Shown one piece after another: positions 1-11,920 of a DNA stretch of 64,000 nt (positions within the stretch are counted from its first letter, which is position 1; every line of letters starts with the position of its first letter). The DNA lies in the NCBI GenBank assembly GCA_012934845.2, contig WNNJ02002318.1, forward strand, positions 62,001 through 126,000, written 5' to 3'. Under the pieces are notes generated by a model. That model made no database searches. It saw only the letters and a list, made by a program, of their open reading frames with translations, and was not told the origin of the DNA. Origin of the DNA: Pomphorhynchus laevis. Its lineage: Eukaryota; Acanthocephala; Palaeacanthocephala; Echinorhynchida; Pomphorhynchidae. Made by a program: the position numbers and the translations under genes.

Positions 1-1160
1 AAAGATCGATTTTAGTATGCAGAATATAATGTGCTATTTATTATCGATGGCTGATATAATAACGATAGTTAATTTAGCAACAAATGGTAAATAACAGTTA
101 AAGATTAATATAAAAATATAAATAATACAAAAAAATAACGACAATACATTCAATTAACACAACTAAAGATAACCGATAAATTATCTGTTTCGCCCACTCG
201 CTAACAAAATAAATTAATAACAAATTCTAGGCGATCCAAAGAACTTCTAATTTTATTTGATGTCAACTTTTTTAAATATAATTTCAACCATATATCAATT
301 GAATCATTTAAAAAAATTGTTAATTATTAACCAATTTTAATAATATTTTTATTAAAAAAATAGTTTTAGGACACAAATCAAACTAACCTTACTAAACCAT
401 AAATTATTTGCATCTTACGTTCGTTAAACAATAACATTTTTGAATTGATTCTCTTGGGCAAATTTACATGTCGCTCAGCTAATGTTCAAACATTAATTTC
501 TTTTAATTAATTAATTTGATTTAATGATTAGTAAAATATCACTCTGTACTGTTTTGCGGTAAAGATATACAGAAAAACTTAAAAGATATAATTTTATACA
601 ATTTTATGATTTAAAAATCCTTCAATTGTTTTTTATTTTATTAGATATTTATTCTGAACTCAGTTTATTTTGTATTTAAATGCTTAAAAACAAATATTCA
701 AATTTTCACGGAAATTATTAATAATTTTTTTAATTGACTTCTTGAAAGAGATAGCAAATTAAATTATGTTTTATTTAATCGTATTACATTTTAGTGCAAA
801 ATTTAATATTTCTTTAATTGCTTTAAATATTTATTCTAAACTCAAAGCTTATTGATATTTTATTAATTAATTAAGATCTTAAAAAGTAAAAAAATAAAAT
901 TGTTTTATTTAATATATTTTATTTTAATAATATCGCAATTTTTAACAAATTATTTAAAAAAAAATTCATTTATTTTTGATTGTAGAACAGGAGATTTTTT
1001 CAATTAAAAAATTGATTAAAAAAACTAATTATTAAAATCAGAATTAATTTGCATTAGATTATATAAAATTAATCACCATTTATTCATACATTTATTTGTA
1101 TGAATTCAAAAATAAATCTATAAACCGTCCAAAATTGAGCTATTTCAATTCATAATTCCC
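1..1160. other. AT-rich stretch, no gene seen
   Basis: Low-complexity AT-rich DNA with runs of A and T. I see no open frame with recognisable protein similarity, no RNA gene and no clear repeat structure apart from short poly-A and poly-T tracts. Confidence 0.6.
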
Positions 1161-1161
1161 T

Positions 1162-1375
1162 TGTTAATATAAAATATAATACATTAAATAATGAAATTTT
1201 AAGAATTGCAACAATATGTAATGATATTGGCTTTCTTCAAAATCATTTAAATAATTTAATAGATACATATTTTAAACTAGGTTACTATAAAAATAAAATC
1301 AAACAGAAAATAGTAAAATATATAAATCAGCAGAGTATTATTAAAAATAAATTTAAACTTTTAAGAGGGAAATTT
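1162..1375 (+). mobile_element. Penelope-like RT fragment (thumb region)
   Basis: This stretch is nearly identical in DNA to the 3' half of the reverse-transcriptase fragment at 18786-19229, the part that follows the RYIDD catalytic box. The shared core reads as the peptide block NIKYNTLNNEILRIATICND and then a GYYKN/KQKIVKYI block. Only this downstream segment is present, so it is a short relic of a once larger element. A second, shorter relic of the same segment lies about 640 bp downstream. The family assignment rests on the better-preserved copies elsewhere in the window. Confidence 0.6.
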
Positions 1376-1797
1376 TATGGATGGATAATCATAAATATAC
1401 TAAAAACATAAAAATTATTAGTTATAAATCAAGATCAAGATATTTCGGTTTGTAAAATTTATAAAAATGTTAATGTAAAAATGCTATAAACATTCTTTAT
1501 TCAAATAAAATATAACGCTAGAATATTAAGATGAATATATTAATACATGATATTAATACATTATATATTAATATTTAATACATTATATATTTATACATTA
1601 ATATATTAATACTATTGAATACATTTATGGTTGAATATGCAATATTAAAATTTATATAGAATATAAAATTATATAGATATCATTGTTATATATAGTTATA
1701 TATAGTTATATATAGTTATCATAGTTATCAATATTATAGTTAAGTGATCTGATTAATAATTGGCATTTTTGTTTCTAAAATTATGTGCATTCATGCA

Positions 1798-1990
1798 TAC
1801 CATATAATATAAAATATAATACATTAAATAATGAAATTTTAAGAATTGCAACAATATGTAATGATATTGGCTTTCTTAAAAATCATTTAATAAATACATA
1901 TTTTAAACTAGGTTACTGCAAAAATGAAATCAAACAGAAAATATTAATATGTACAAATTAACAAAATATTATTAAAAATATAAATTAATA
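1798..1990 (+). mobile_element. Second Penelope-like RT fragment, same segment
   Basis: A second copy of the segment at 1162-1375, beginning with the stretch that encodes the block before NIKYNTLNNE and containing an internal deletion relative to the other copies. It is a decayed relic that is not expected to be translated. Having two copies of the same partial segment close together suggests local duplication or repeated truncated insertion. Confidence 0.55.
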
Positions 1991-2029
1991 TAAATATATT
2001 TTATATATTTTATATTTTTATTTTGGCCC

Positions 2030-2200
2030 TGCTGCAATGCTGGGTCGAGGAATATGGGTCGAAATCTGATAGCATTTCAGTTTCTCCTGATCTCCTCTAT
2101 TCCTTATTCTGATACATCGTCAATTATTTATTAGTCAATTCATAAAAGTTAACTTTTTGGATGGATAATAAATAATATACTTTGTATTACAATAAGATAC
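2030..2200 (-). repeat. AT-rich hairpin repeat, partial copy
   Basis: Reverse-complement copy of an interspersed repeat also seen near 10.5, 13.3, 13.7, 14.0, 26.2, 56.6 and 62.6 kb. Its diagnostic parts are the block gaattgactaataaataa, then gaataaggaatagagg, then a hairpin whose arms in good copies are CTGCTATGTT and AACATAGCAG. Arms in this copy are degraded. Confidence 0.6.
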
Positions 2201-2214
2201 TAAATAATCAAATT

Positions 2215-2330
2215 TTATCAGAAGAAATACGCCATTAGCATGTATTTGGTCCCGTTGTTATGTTGAGTCGAGGAATATGGGTCGAAACCTAATTTTTTGG
2301 CAGTTCCTTCTGATAACATTTAATCTTGAT
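2215..2330 (-). repeat. AT-rich hairpin repeat, partial copy
   Basis: A second truncated reverse-complement copy beside the previous one. It contains the recognisable tttcctctgatg-like edge, the ggtcgaggaatagggtcgaaac-like centre in mutated form, and the start of the hairpin arms. It lacks the AT-rich tail. Confidence 0.5.
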
Positions 2331-3788
2331 TTTAAAATATGGTATATTATACGTTAATCGTTCATATTCATAGTTATGAATACATAACTCAGTTCATAAT
2401 CATAATGAGTTATGATAAAAACAAATTATAAAAATTCTTAAAAATTATTTGCAACAGTGATATTGTGGTATTTATCTGTTATATTTTAGTATTTATCAAT
2501 TGATAAAATTGATGAGTTGTAAAAAATCTATACCTATACAATATCCAAGAAAATCTTAAAGTTAAGTCACTTTTAAAAAGTACAGTTGACTTATCTAAAA
2601 TGATTTATTTCTGTCATGTGTGCTACATAAGTGATACATCCAAAATATGTTCACTAACAAAAATTGCACAAACATTTAACCTATTATGATCAGAATAATT
2701 CAATTTCTACATATCATCACTTTGATGCCATCATCTGATAGGAGGCCAGACTTTTATGTGTCGCACGCTTCATTTATTTGATGTTGCGGTCAACGTGATT
2801 TTGTATTGCTGCTTTGTGATATCGATAGTAAATGCGTTCTAGCGAAGCTCTTTTGCACGATAAGAAATTTATTTGTAGAAATTAACTAATAAGCACAGCG
2901 GCGTATCTTATCGTCGATTTTTCATTGATAGGGAACCCGCAATTTTAGTGATTAAAAGCAACTTTATGACATGAATTCAAAAACCCTAGCTAAATATTTG
3001 GTTATTTCTTTTAATACAAATCAGATTAAAATTCTAAGGAGATTTTATTTATTTTGCTTGTCTCTTTATTTGTTTTGTTTGTTAAATTTTTGAAACGCAA
3101 AATCTGCAATCATAAAGAACACGTTTAAACTATTCATTAAGGTATAATAGATAGTTTAAAATCAAAGCATTTCTCACCCACGAAAACTTTAACAAGATTT
3201 TATTTATTTTGTTTATTTCTTTACGGAACAATTGAATTGCAAATTATTTTGTCAACTCAATGAAACAAAAAAAGCAAACAATATTTGACAAATATTGCAT
3301 GTTTGCTGCTGCCGACATTAGAATACTTTCTGGTAGTTTTATAAATACATTGAAATATAAAAACTAATAATATTTTATATCATTTTATATAAATATAAAT
3401 ATTCATTATTCAATAGTTTGTAATAAAATATAATTTTATTGAATTAAAATATAATAAAATATACAATCAAAATATAATTTAATTTGCTACGAACAATTTT
3501 ATGCGGTTTAAATTTGATTTTAAATTTATTATTTGATATTTATAAACATTATTTAATATTAATTATTTAATAATATTTCTATAAATTTATTATGATATTA
3601 ATATCAAATTTATTAAAATTTTAAAATTAAAAGTTTATTTTAAATTGATTAAAAGTTTATTTCTAAAATTTATTGAATAAATAAATAATGAATACTATGC
3701 TCATAATCTTTTTTCATTTTAAATAGTTATTATAATTTAATTTTATTATCCATTTATCCATTTATTGGGTAAGTCTATTATTTTTATC
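2331..3788. other. Intergenic, nothing recognised
   Basis: No coding signal was recognised. The section around 2700-2960 has noticeably higher GC than its surroundings but no open frame or repeat that I can name. Confidence 0.5.
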
Positions 3789-4012
3789 GTTATTACAAGA
3801 ACAAAGAAGCAGAAAATACCTTTTTTGATAAAAATTCTATATTTCGATAGCTCCTGCTATCATCAGGATTACAATAAAACGTTTCACATTTTATTGAAAA
3901 ATGAATAAAATGTAAAACATTTTATTGCGATCCTGATGATAGCAGGAGCTATCGAAATATAGAATTTTTATCAAAAAAAAGGTATTTTCTGCTTCTTTGT
4001 TCCTGTAATAAC
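3789..4012. repeat. Foldback repeat with Penelope-type terminal motif in both arms
   Basis: A near-perfect palindrome about 224 bp long with arms of roughly 85-90 bp. Each arm carries CCTGATGATAGCAGGAGC followed by TATCGAAATATAG reading towards the outer end. The motif CTGANGA - small hairpin - CGAAAT also occurs singly after the GIY-YIG fragment (near 45.53 kb) and elsewhere in the window, so the palindrome is best read as two element ends joined head to head. A foldback DNA transposon is the alternative. No flanking target duplication is obvious. Confidence 0.75.
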
Positions 4013-5816
4013 TATATGAATAAATAAATTTTATTAGCAAATAAATTTTAATAAATTAGCTAATAAACAAGAATCACATATAATTATATTAGCAAAAATG
4101 TAAGTTAATTTAATAATTCAAGGATTTTATAATTAATTTCAATCTTAGAATCAAAGTATATTTGAATATCAAAATATATTGTATATTTTCATTTTAATAA
4201 TTTAATATCAAACAACATTTTTAAATAAAAAATAGAACAAATATAGATTATTAGTATTATTAGCTAAAAATTATTGACTGTATCTTATTAGTATTATTTA
4301 TAATATTATTAATTAATCTTCAAATAAGATTGAAGCATGCAAGGTAAATAATCCACATCAAAACATGTTTAATTATTCTATTTTTGATTATGACAAACAA
4401 TATTTGATACATCTCATTTGATATGAACAATATTTCAATATTGTTCATATCATATTGTTCAATAATATATTTCAATGTATTATCTGATATGAACAATATA
4501 CAAACAATATTTGATATGATTAATACAAAATTCCTTTAAGAAATTTTTGAAATTGGAAATTTTCAAGACAATAAATATGATTTACAAATCCAGTGTTTCT
4601 TCTAACGTTATTTTTTATTAATTTAAAATCTTTGCTTTCTTAGTAGTTGAAAGTTAAACTTTCGAATTATTAAAGTTTAAATTTAAAATTATTAAACTAT
4701 TTGGTTGGTTCAAAGCGCGTTGATTTTATATCTCAATCATATTTTAGATTGAATAAAATACTTCAACTGAATTGAGTTCTTTTTAAATGTTGTTTAGTAA
4801 CAATTTAACACGTATAAACTGGATTTGCTAAGTGTTGGGAACACTCCACCCTAAGCATTTATTAACGCTCTTCTGTACATATCATTTGAATGCAGTTTAT
4901 ACAATTTAGAATCTTAGTGCATGACACTTATTGTTTGATAAGTATTTAGTTGTCTTTTAAGAAAGGACTAAAGTATTCGATTTAAAGTGTAGTCAGTAGT
5001 TGAGCGAGTGTTTGAAGAATAATGTTAATATCATGCAATAAAGTGAGTATCAAATTCGAGGTTTGAGTATGGAAAACTCTTACCTGATTTTAGGCGACCT
5101 TGAATGCTTGTCGGTTTTAGTACTTCATTATTCATGCAAAGGAACAATTGCTCCTATAATATTGAAATAAATTTCAGTAATTCTCATAAACGCGAATTGA
5201 TTACTCTCCACTCAAACTAAACCCTTGTGAATTATAGCTGATTAGCTTACAGTATCAAAACTATTGCAATCACTGGATTGGTGTCTGTTTGAGTATACTA
5301 TTGCAATCACTGCATTGGTGTCTGTTCGGATATGCAAGCTAATCAGAATGCAAAATGCCGAACGCAACTGATAACTATTTTAACTAGTCGCAAAAGCCTT
5401 TGAAGCTTTTAACCGGTTCAATCTAATTATGCAAGCGTATCAATTAAAATTTGTGCATTTGTACATTGAACTAAAGATAGTGTATAGAAGCATTTCAAGA
5501 TTTTCATTTAACACCAAAATTGATGTAAACAATTTAGCTAAAGAGTTGAAATTTATTTTTAATAATATTTTGTTTAGTTATATACTTTACTATTTTCTGT
5601 TTGATTGTATTTTTATAGTAACCTAGTTTAAATTATATTAAATTTATTAATTAATTAATTAATATTCATTAATAATTATATTGATTTAATATTTAACTAT
5701 TTTCAATTTAATTGTATTTTTCTAGTAACATGTTTAAAACATGTATCTTTTAAATTATTTAAATGATTTGAAGAAATCCGATGTTATCAAATATTATAGC
5801 AATTTTTAAAATTTCA
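4013..5816. other. Intergenic with small repeats
   Basis: No gene recognised. A palindromic patch built from gatatgaacaatat lies at about 4420-4510, and a near-identical ~37-bp direct repeat containing attgcaatcactg and ttggtgtctgtt lies at 5262-5335, framed by an inverted gattagctt/aagctaatc pair. A 65-codon open frame at 5429-5626 has no recognisable similarity. Confidence 0.5.
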
Positions 5817-6482
5817 TTATTTAATTTCATTATTTAAAATTTCATTATTTCCTGATGATGACCGCAGTAGTGGTTGAAAATTTGTGAACAAAAAAATAAT
5901 TGACTCTTCTTGATCTTTCGACAATTTTAAATGGAGTCTGCTTACACAATTATTTAATGTATTATATTTTATATTATATGGTATGCATGAATGGTCATGC
6001 AAAAATATGTTTCTTGTAAATTTAAATATGTCATCTTTACGATATAAATTAAAAGTAGTTTTAATTGATGTTAATTTAATGCTCATATCAAGACATATAC
6101 TTTCTTTATCATTAATATTGGTTCTATTTAGAATGAGGCTACCTGGATAAATTTGTTCACTAATTGAATAAAAATTATTAGAGTTAAATTCACATATATC
6201 ATTAATATATCGAAACATATATTTCATATCTGTTTATAATTTAGATTTGTTTTTTAAACAGTTATGAACAAATTCATATTATTTAAAGCTCAAAAATAAG
6301 TCAGCTATAATTGAGCTACTATTACCTTCCGTTGGAACACTTTTTATTTGTCTAAATATAAATGTGCTTACTTTTAAATAATTTTGATCCATCAAAATAT
6401 TTAAGGATTCTATTAATTCAATGTTATCCATATATTTATTAAAAGTGGACATTCTTAGGACAAAAAGAATATTGATTTGCAT
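5817..6482 (-). mobile_element. Penelope-like reverse transcriptase remnant
   Basis: Two adjacent minus-strand open pieces together show an ordered set of reverse-transcriptase motifs. The upstream piece (6279-6482) has the block SVPTEGNSSSIIADLFLSF, which corresponds to the GIPMGxNxxPLLADLFL box of this RT group. The downstream piece (5817-6227) begins with the catalytic-box region FRYINDIC, then the conserved SLILNRTNIND, LDMSIK and YRKDDIFKFTRNIF blocks. The lineage is common in invertebrates; because a GIY-YIG fragment with a matching terminal motif occurs at 43.9-45.6 kb, I assign it to the Penelope-like group with moderate confidence. It is a broken relic with no complete frame. Confidence 0.65.
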
Positions 6483-7675
6483 TTATTCTTAAATTAATAA
6501 AATTTAATTTTATCATTCTATTAGTTCAATTTTATCACAGTGAATTTTCGTTAGATAATCGTAGCGTTATATTATTGAAAAAGTAAAGAGTTTCCTTCAT
6601 TGTTTACTTTGTAGTCGCTCTAATAAATGAAAGATATGTTGTTCGTATTATGATCGCGCTATAGTTACGCACATCCGATTTAACATTTAACGTTTTCGAT
6701 TCACAAAGATTGTGAATCGTGGGAATTTGCACATAAGTTCATGCTAAGCAATTTCGTTTTGTATATCAAAACGAAAAATGAAAGATCTCCTAATTAAATC
6801 ACAAGAATTACATGTGATTAGGAATTATTAAGGTTTCTATTAATGCAATTTTATCTTTTTCCGAACACATATTTCACGAGTTGTAGATGCCGCAACTAAC
6901 GTTAAATAATCAATGATGAATTTCAAGCACAAATTAATAGCAATTCAATTTTAGGAAATACTCTAATTTTGTATAAATTACAGTAAGATGTCATTAATAT
7001 CAGAGCTCACAAAAATTTAATTTTTTAGTTTCTTAATTTATCTCATATTAGCGTTTGTAAATTGGTAAATTCAGTTATTTTTAAATATGTTTATAATGGC
7101 TTTTTAATCGTAGCCATAAGAGATTGAACTTTGTATATTTATTCATTGACTATTTTTCCATGAGATTCAAATTATATTTTATTTTAAAATAATTAAAAAT
7201 CATATTTGTCTAATTTTTAATCTAATCCTAACCATCAGAAATTGATTAGATTATCAGCTTTTTATAATCAGATATTAAAATGAAATATAACTTTGTATAA
7301 AAACTTTTCAATATATTTAGATGTTTGTTCAAATTTAAATATTTCTTATATGTAATTATAGTTAAATAATCATCTGCTTCAAATAATTTAAATAATTTAC
7401 ATTTATTTGAGTAATTAATAATTAAGTTTGAGTCTTGTTTGTATTTAATTTTGTAAAGACTTCAATTTTTATTTTCGGATACAAATAATTTATTTGTAGG
7501 TAAAAAGATAAGATACAATAACCTTGCCTATTAAATATAAGTTTATAATTCACAAAATACAATTACTTTTATCCAAATTGATACTTTGTAGATTGAATTT
7601 TTGAGAATTTAAAGTTCCCTGTGATTCTGTCAGTATTTATGTAAAAGTAATATATACAGAAATGTATATCAACAC
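6483..7675. other. Intergenic, nothing recognised
   Basis: AT-rich sequence with no recognisable protein, RNA gene or repeat family. Confidence 0.5.
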
Positions 7676-7860
7676 CACTGGATCAGCCAGTCTAGTGAAT
7701 GTAAGGTTGAATCGCGATACAGACAGCATGAGTTCAAATCCGATCAGCACCAGTGTACGAAGCAGATAATAAGGGTCGAAACGTGAAGTGTAGGTCTGGG
7801 TCAGTAGCTGATGAGTACCACCCGTGCTGATTAGTAGCGTCCTGTTGTATCAAGAACAGA
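7676..7860 (+). mobile_element. Possible tRNA-derived SINE-like element
   Basis: The segment starts caccactgg and has a matching ccagtg 74-80 bp later, resembling the two sides of an acceptor stem. Between them lie an A-box-like stretch (cagccagtctagtg) and a good B-box-like stretch (gagttcaaatccg). A body of about 100 bp follows, containing ggtcgaaac and then gctgatgagtacc, the same GAAAC...CTGATGA order seen in the satellites at 23.8 and 61.4 kb. Only one copy is in the window, so its repeat nature is unproven here. Confidence 0.4.
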
Positions 7861-8091
7861 ATAGGATAATGTCGTGCCACAATCAGAAGAATTTGTAATT
7901 AAAATTATTAATCAGAATTGCATTAGCGTTGTAAACCTGTTTAGCTTTAGAACACTACCTATCATATTTGTAAGAATCAATGCTCCTGTTCTTCTAGTAA
8001 GACAAATAGATGATTCATTAAGTACTTGCCTCTCTCACCGCCCATGGTGTCATAGAGTTATTATTTTAAAAAAATAATCAGATTATTTTTT

Positions 8092-8435
8092 TTATTTTTT
8101 TAATATTAATTTTATTAATAACAAAATTAATAAAATTATAATTACATTTACAAGGTTACCCGCAAAATGGGTCCCATAAATGGGTCCCATATTTTCCGTA
8201 TGTTTGAAACCATTTTGAATTGGGTTGTTTCTGGTAGATCGTGCTAACTGAATGCACATCAATGAAACCCTTGCCAATGCAAATCTGATTCTACATCGAT
8301 GGGAATTAATGCATTCATTATAATGCAGGGACGATCTGGAAGCTGTATGCTTCGCGATCCGTTTTAACACTTTCGACGCAGAAGGTCCAGTGCTCCCATT
8401 CGCAGCAAAAATTATCTGCACAAAGTGCGCTCTCT
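8092..8435 (-). mobile_element. C-terminal fragment of an RT-bearing retroelement
   Basis: The minus-strand frame contains FAANGSTGPSASKVLKRIAK and later RCRIRFALARVSLMCIQLAR. This resembles the extreme C-terminal block (polar loop, xxFYKRLA-like helix, then RxRLSFALLRSxxMCIRG) that ends proteins of several invertebrate RT families related to those at 39-41 and 54-57 kb here. The last third of the frame is hydrophobic, reads through AT-rich DNA and is probably not genuine protein. It is an isolated 3' fragment. Assignment is from memory of the family pattern. Confidence 0.45.
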
Positions 8436-9370
8436 CAACACGCCCAATCCTTTCACCATGTTTAGCTCCTTTTCGTTGTTATAATTATATTTAAAAGATT
8501 ATTATTTTTATTATAAAATAATATTAATTTCACTCTTCCCACTAAATAAATATGATTTAAAATGAGTAAACAATCAATTTATAATAAACTTACAGTGTTA
8601 ATTTAAATATTCATGATTTTTGACAATCTACAGAGGACAAGAATCGAAACGATTGCTGCTATTCTCTATAGCTATTTTTGTTGCTAACAAAACAGAAACA
8701 ATTTTACTAGCCATGCGTTACAATAAAAGATTTTATTGGTAATGTGATTTTAGAGTTGAGCCATACTATGAATACCGAACTTTCAATATTGCCTGTGAAT
8801 ATGGGACGAATAGATATTAAAAAATTCTATTATTTAAAATAGAATAAATTATAAATATCTCATTTTTAACATATAATGGGTCGAATATGCCCACTACGGG
8901 CAAATATGTGGACTTGTTTCTTGCCCGGACAAAATACACGTTTATGATAAATCCGAATTTTTTGAGTTTGACGAATATGTTAGCTATTTTTATTACATAA
9001 ATTAAAAACGTGATGATGTCTATTTTTAGAATCACCGTTTTGTTCAGTATATGAACTGAAGAAAAAATTGCTTGATTTTAATACTTTTATTGATTTTAAT
9101 ACTTTTCAAAGTAAAGTTGTAAAATGAATTAAATTTTGATTTCTTAGAGGTCTCTTGAAGATGTCTCAGCGGGAAAACAATCAGCAGATAGTATCCTTGA
9201 AAGTAATTAAATTGTAAAAATAAATAACACCCGATAGATTTTATGCAAAATGACGTGCGATATTATTCTATACTACCATAGATATCCTAATTTATATTAA
9301 AATCACATTATCTGTTTGCAATTTTTACATGTTAACATATCTATATTCTAAGTGTTCATGTAAATAAAAA
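8436..9370. other. Intergenic, nothing recognised
   Basis: No feature supported. A 72-codon minus-strand frame at 8817-9035 has no recognisable motif and ordinary AT-rich codon content. Confidence 0.5.
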
Positions 9371-9374
9371 ACGC

Positions 9375-9545
9375 TCAAATCAAATCAGCTAACCGAGTCT
9401 ACGTATATAATATAATTATAAAATAAACAAAACATAATGCTAAATCAAAATTTAATAATAAAATAAATAATTGTCACGAAAATTGGCTTTTATTTTAAAT
9501 TTCTATATAAATAACTCAGTTAGCTTATTTGATTTATTAATTTAA
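9375..9545 (+). repeat. AT-rich hairpin repeat, 5' part
   Basis: Begins with the family's recurrent end aatcaaatcagctaaccgag and tctacgtat, followed by the aataaacaaaacataatg block. The hairpin half of the family is missing. Confidence 0.55.
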
Positions 9546-10249
9546 TCTTAAATTACGAAGTCTAGGTTTCCTTAAACAGTAATTATTGTTGGTATTCTTG
9601 CAAAACATCTAGACGTCATTAGATCAGCTTATTTATCACATCACAAACTGTTAAACTGCAAACAATTTGAACTCGCACAAGATTTAACTGTTGTTTATAA
9701 TTGCTACCTTTCAAGCAACAAATTCGCAAACATCAACACTTATCTACTACAATTATTTATTTAAAAAACTATTGTTCTAATTGCCAACAACACTAGAGTA
9801 CAGAGGAACATAAGTTGCATGATATCATGTTTAGTTAATGATCCGTTTACATCATTTTTAACCTTCTAATTTTATTAATATTTCATTTTGTTTTTGTTTA
9901 CTTTCACATATTGATTCGGTATAATTTAGATTTTTATTATTGTGCTAATATTTAGGAATGCAGAGGAATGTTTGAATAAACATTCATCTGTACTCTAATA
10001 TAGAATTAATTTAGGTCATCATAATTTTGATGAAGTCAATTGTTGTTATTACCTTCATAGAAAATATTTATTAATTTTAAAGGAAATTGATTAAATTTAA
10101 TATTTTAAAATCTATCAATTAATTCATTGTTTTTCGTTACGTTCACTGAAAAAGTTTTAAAACTCAACTTTTCATCCTTAATCCGTTGTGTTTATTATTT
10201 ACTATATTCAAATGGAATAAATAAATTTACTTTTATGTCCATATCTAAT

Positions 10250-10860
10250 TTAATCAAATCAGCTAACTGAGTCTATGTGTTTAATATACCACATTAGACT
10301 AAGCATTGTGCATCTCAGACGAGCAAAATTTTTATCTTAGTTCATTCAGGATGCGAGCGAATTACAACTAATGACATCAACAGCAAATGTTCAAAATTTA
10401 CCTTGTTTACCTAAAATTTACCTTTTTTTACTATTTGTTTCTATATTTACGGATTTCACTATTTTGATATCAATTTTTAATCGAATCATTTAAAAGTTTA
10501 TATGACAACTAAAGATCAAATCAAATCCGATAACTTAGTCTACGTATTTAATATAATTATAAAATAAACAAAAATCATAATTTAATAATTAAATAATAAA
10601 ATTAATAATTGTTTTTAGATTTTCTATAATTTAAATCAAGTTAAAATAAAAAATTGAAATTTAAAATAAACGTCATTTTTATGAATTGACTAACAAGTAA
10701 TATGTGATGGCATCAGGAGGAACTGCTATGCTATCAGAAGTCATTTACCCAACATAGCAGCGGATCCAAATACATGCTAATTATTTATTTCCTCTGATGA
10801 AATTTGATTATGTAGTATTTTTGATAAATATTTCTGATAAAAATTAATGATATAAATTAA
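10250..10860 (+). repeat. AT-rich hairpin repeat (near-complete copy at 10512-10860)
   Basis: A short 5' tip (10255-10290) is followed by a near-complete copy. The copy has the aatcaaatc(a/c)g(a/c)taac start, the AT-rich middle, the tgaattgactaa block, then aggaggaactgctatg ... aacatagcagcgg forming a 10-bp-arm hairpin, and finally tttcctctgatgaaatttga. The hairpin arms are preserved while the loop differs from other copies, which suggests structure rather than sequence has been kept. Confidence 0.65.
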
Positions 10861-11188
10861 AATAAAAATTATTATCAAACTGCAAACAATTTCGTTTCCA
10901 TTTTAGATGTTTCTTGCCAATTTTATAAGAGTTAAATTCATTATCAGAGATAAAACAATTGGTTGTGGGATTCTAATCTACAGTTTCAACAGTTGACAAA
11001 GTAGATATATATACATCAACAGTTTGACTTTGAGCATTAAAACCCCCAGTAGTTCACTACGGCCGCTAAAAATAAAGCTAATTTAGTAAGTTTTTCATCT
11101 TGTTAAATAAACATGTTGACCCTTTGTAAAATTTACATTGTTGATTAATTATTATTCTTCAATTATTCATTCTTCATAAATTATTTTT

Positions 11189-11761
11189 TTAATCTGAAGG
11201 TGCCGTGTCAAGTGCTGTTCTGACTGTTTGATCACTGGTGCTTGTAATAGTGCTGTTGTCACCGTGCGGAAAATCTGGACCAAAGTTACCGGCGTTGCTA
11301 GTAACATCAACTAACTTTTCTAACAGTTTTGATATTCTCAAGCTTTTATAGCATCGAAAATGCGACATTTTCTCTAGTTTATTTGGAGGCAGGCAACTAG
11401 GAGCCATCGTTAATGACTTTACTCGACATACCGGACAAGCTAATCTTGTCTGCTTTGGTATATTTCTTACTGATCGCCACCGATGTATGCATTGTAAACA
11501 GAACAGATGCGTGCAATTCTGTAAAACACCGTAGGCTTTAAACTTTTTCGAATATACGTCCTCATAGCAAATCGAACAAGTTCTCTCTTCCCTTCGCTTT
11601 CGATTTCTTTCTTGACGGTCAAGTCTTCGTATTCTCCTATCTCTGACGATTCTGCGATAAGTAGTATTTCTAAAATTATATCGGTTCATAGACACAGCTG
11701 TACTTGCTACTAATAAATTAGAATTCGTGTTTTCTTCATTGTTAGATCGTATTTCTTCCAT
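11189..11761 (-). CDS. RING-HC protein with makorin-type RING (putative E3 ubiquitin ligase)
   Basis: A single uninterrupted frame of 190 residues starting at ATG 11761. Residues 36-60 are very basic (RRIVRDRRIRRLDRQERNRK), probably a helix or localisation signal. A RING-HC domain follows: C62, C65, C83, H85, C88, C91, C109 and C112, a complete C3HC4 zinc-ligand set. The sequence around it (CSICYEDVY..., the GVLQNCTHLFCLQCIHRWRS run, then CPVCR and APS) closely resembles the RING of makorins, but no CCCH zinc fingers are present. The tail from about residue 153 is Ser/Thr/Asp-rich and probably disordered. RING-HC proteins generally recruit E2 enzymes and ubiquitylate substrates; the substrate here is unknown. 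Absence of introns suggests a retrocopy or a virus-derived gene; poxviral p28-type proteins have a related RING but carry a KilA-N domain not seen here. The frame is intact. Confidence 0.8.
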   Translation of the reverse strand: MEEIRSNNEENTNSNLLVASTAVSMNRYNFRNTTYRRIVRDRRIRRLDRQERNRKRREERTCSICYEDVYSKKFKAYGVLQNCTHLFCLQCIHRWRSVRNIPKQTRLACPVCRVKSLTMAPSCLPPNKLEKMSHFRCYKSLRISKLLEKLVDVTSNAGNFGPDFPHGDNSTITSTSDQTVRTALDTAPSD

Positions 11762-11824
11762 TTCTAAACATTGTTTACAAAGCTTGCTTATTACAAACCA
11801 CGAAAAACATTTTTTATTCTAGTT

Positions 11825-11920
11825 AGCCACCAGAATCACGTCACATTTAGTCATTAAATGACGTCATGGTTAGTCATTGGAATGACGTCAGTGCTTCGAT
11901 GGACCTTATATAAGCTTTTA
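11825..11920. promoter_or_regulatory. TATA box with duplicated CRE-like sites upstream of the RING gene
   Basis: Two copies of tagtcatt-NN-aatgacgtca lie in tandem, each containing the CREB/ATF consensus TGACGTCA, with a half-site (cacgtcac) just left of them. To their right is cttatataagc, a TATA box readable on both strands. For the RING gene (minus strand) the TATA lies about 150 bp upstream of the ATG, with the CRE sites downstream of it. For rightward transcription the order CRE-CRE-TATA is textbook. Motifs are seen directly; use as a promoter is inferred. Confidence 0.55.
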
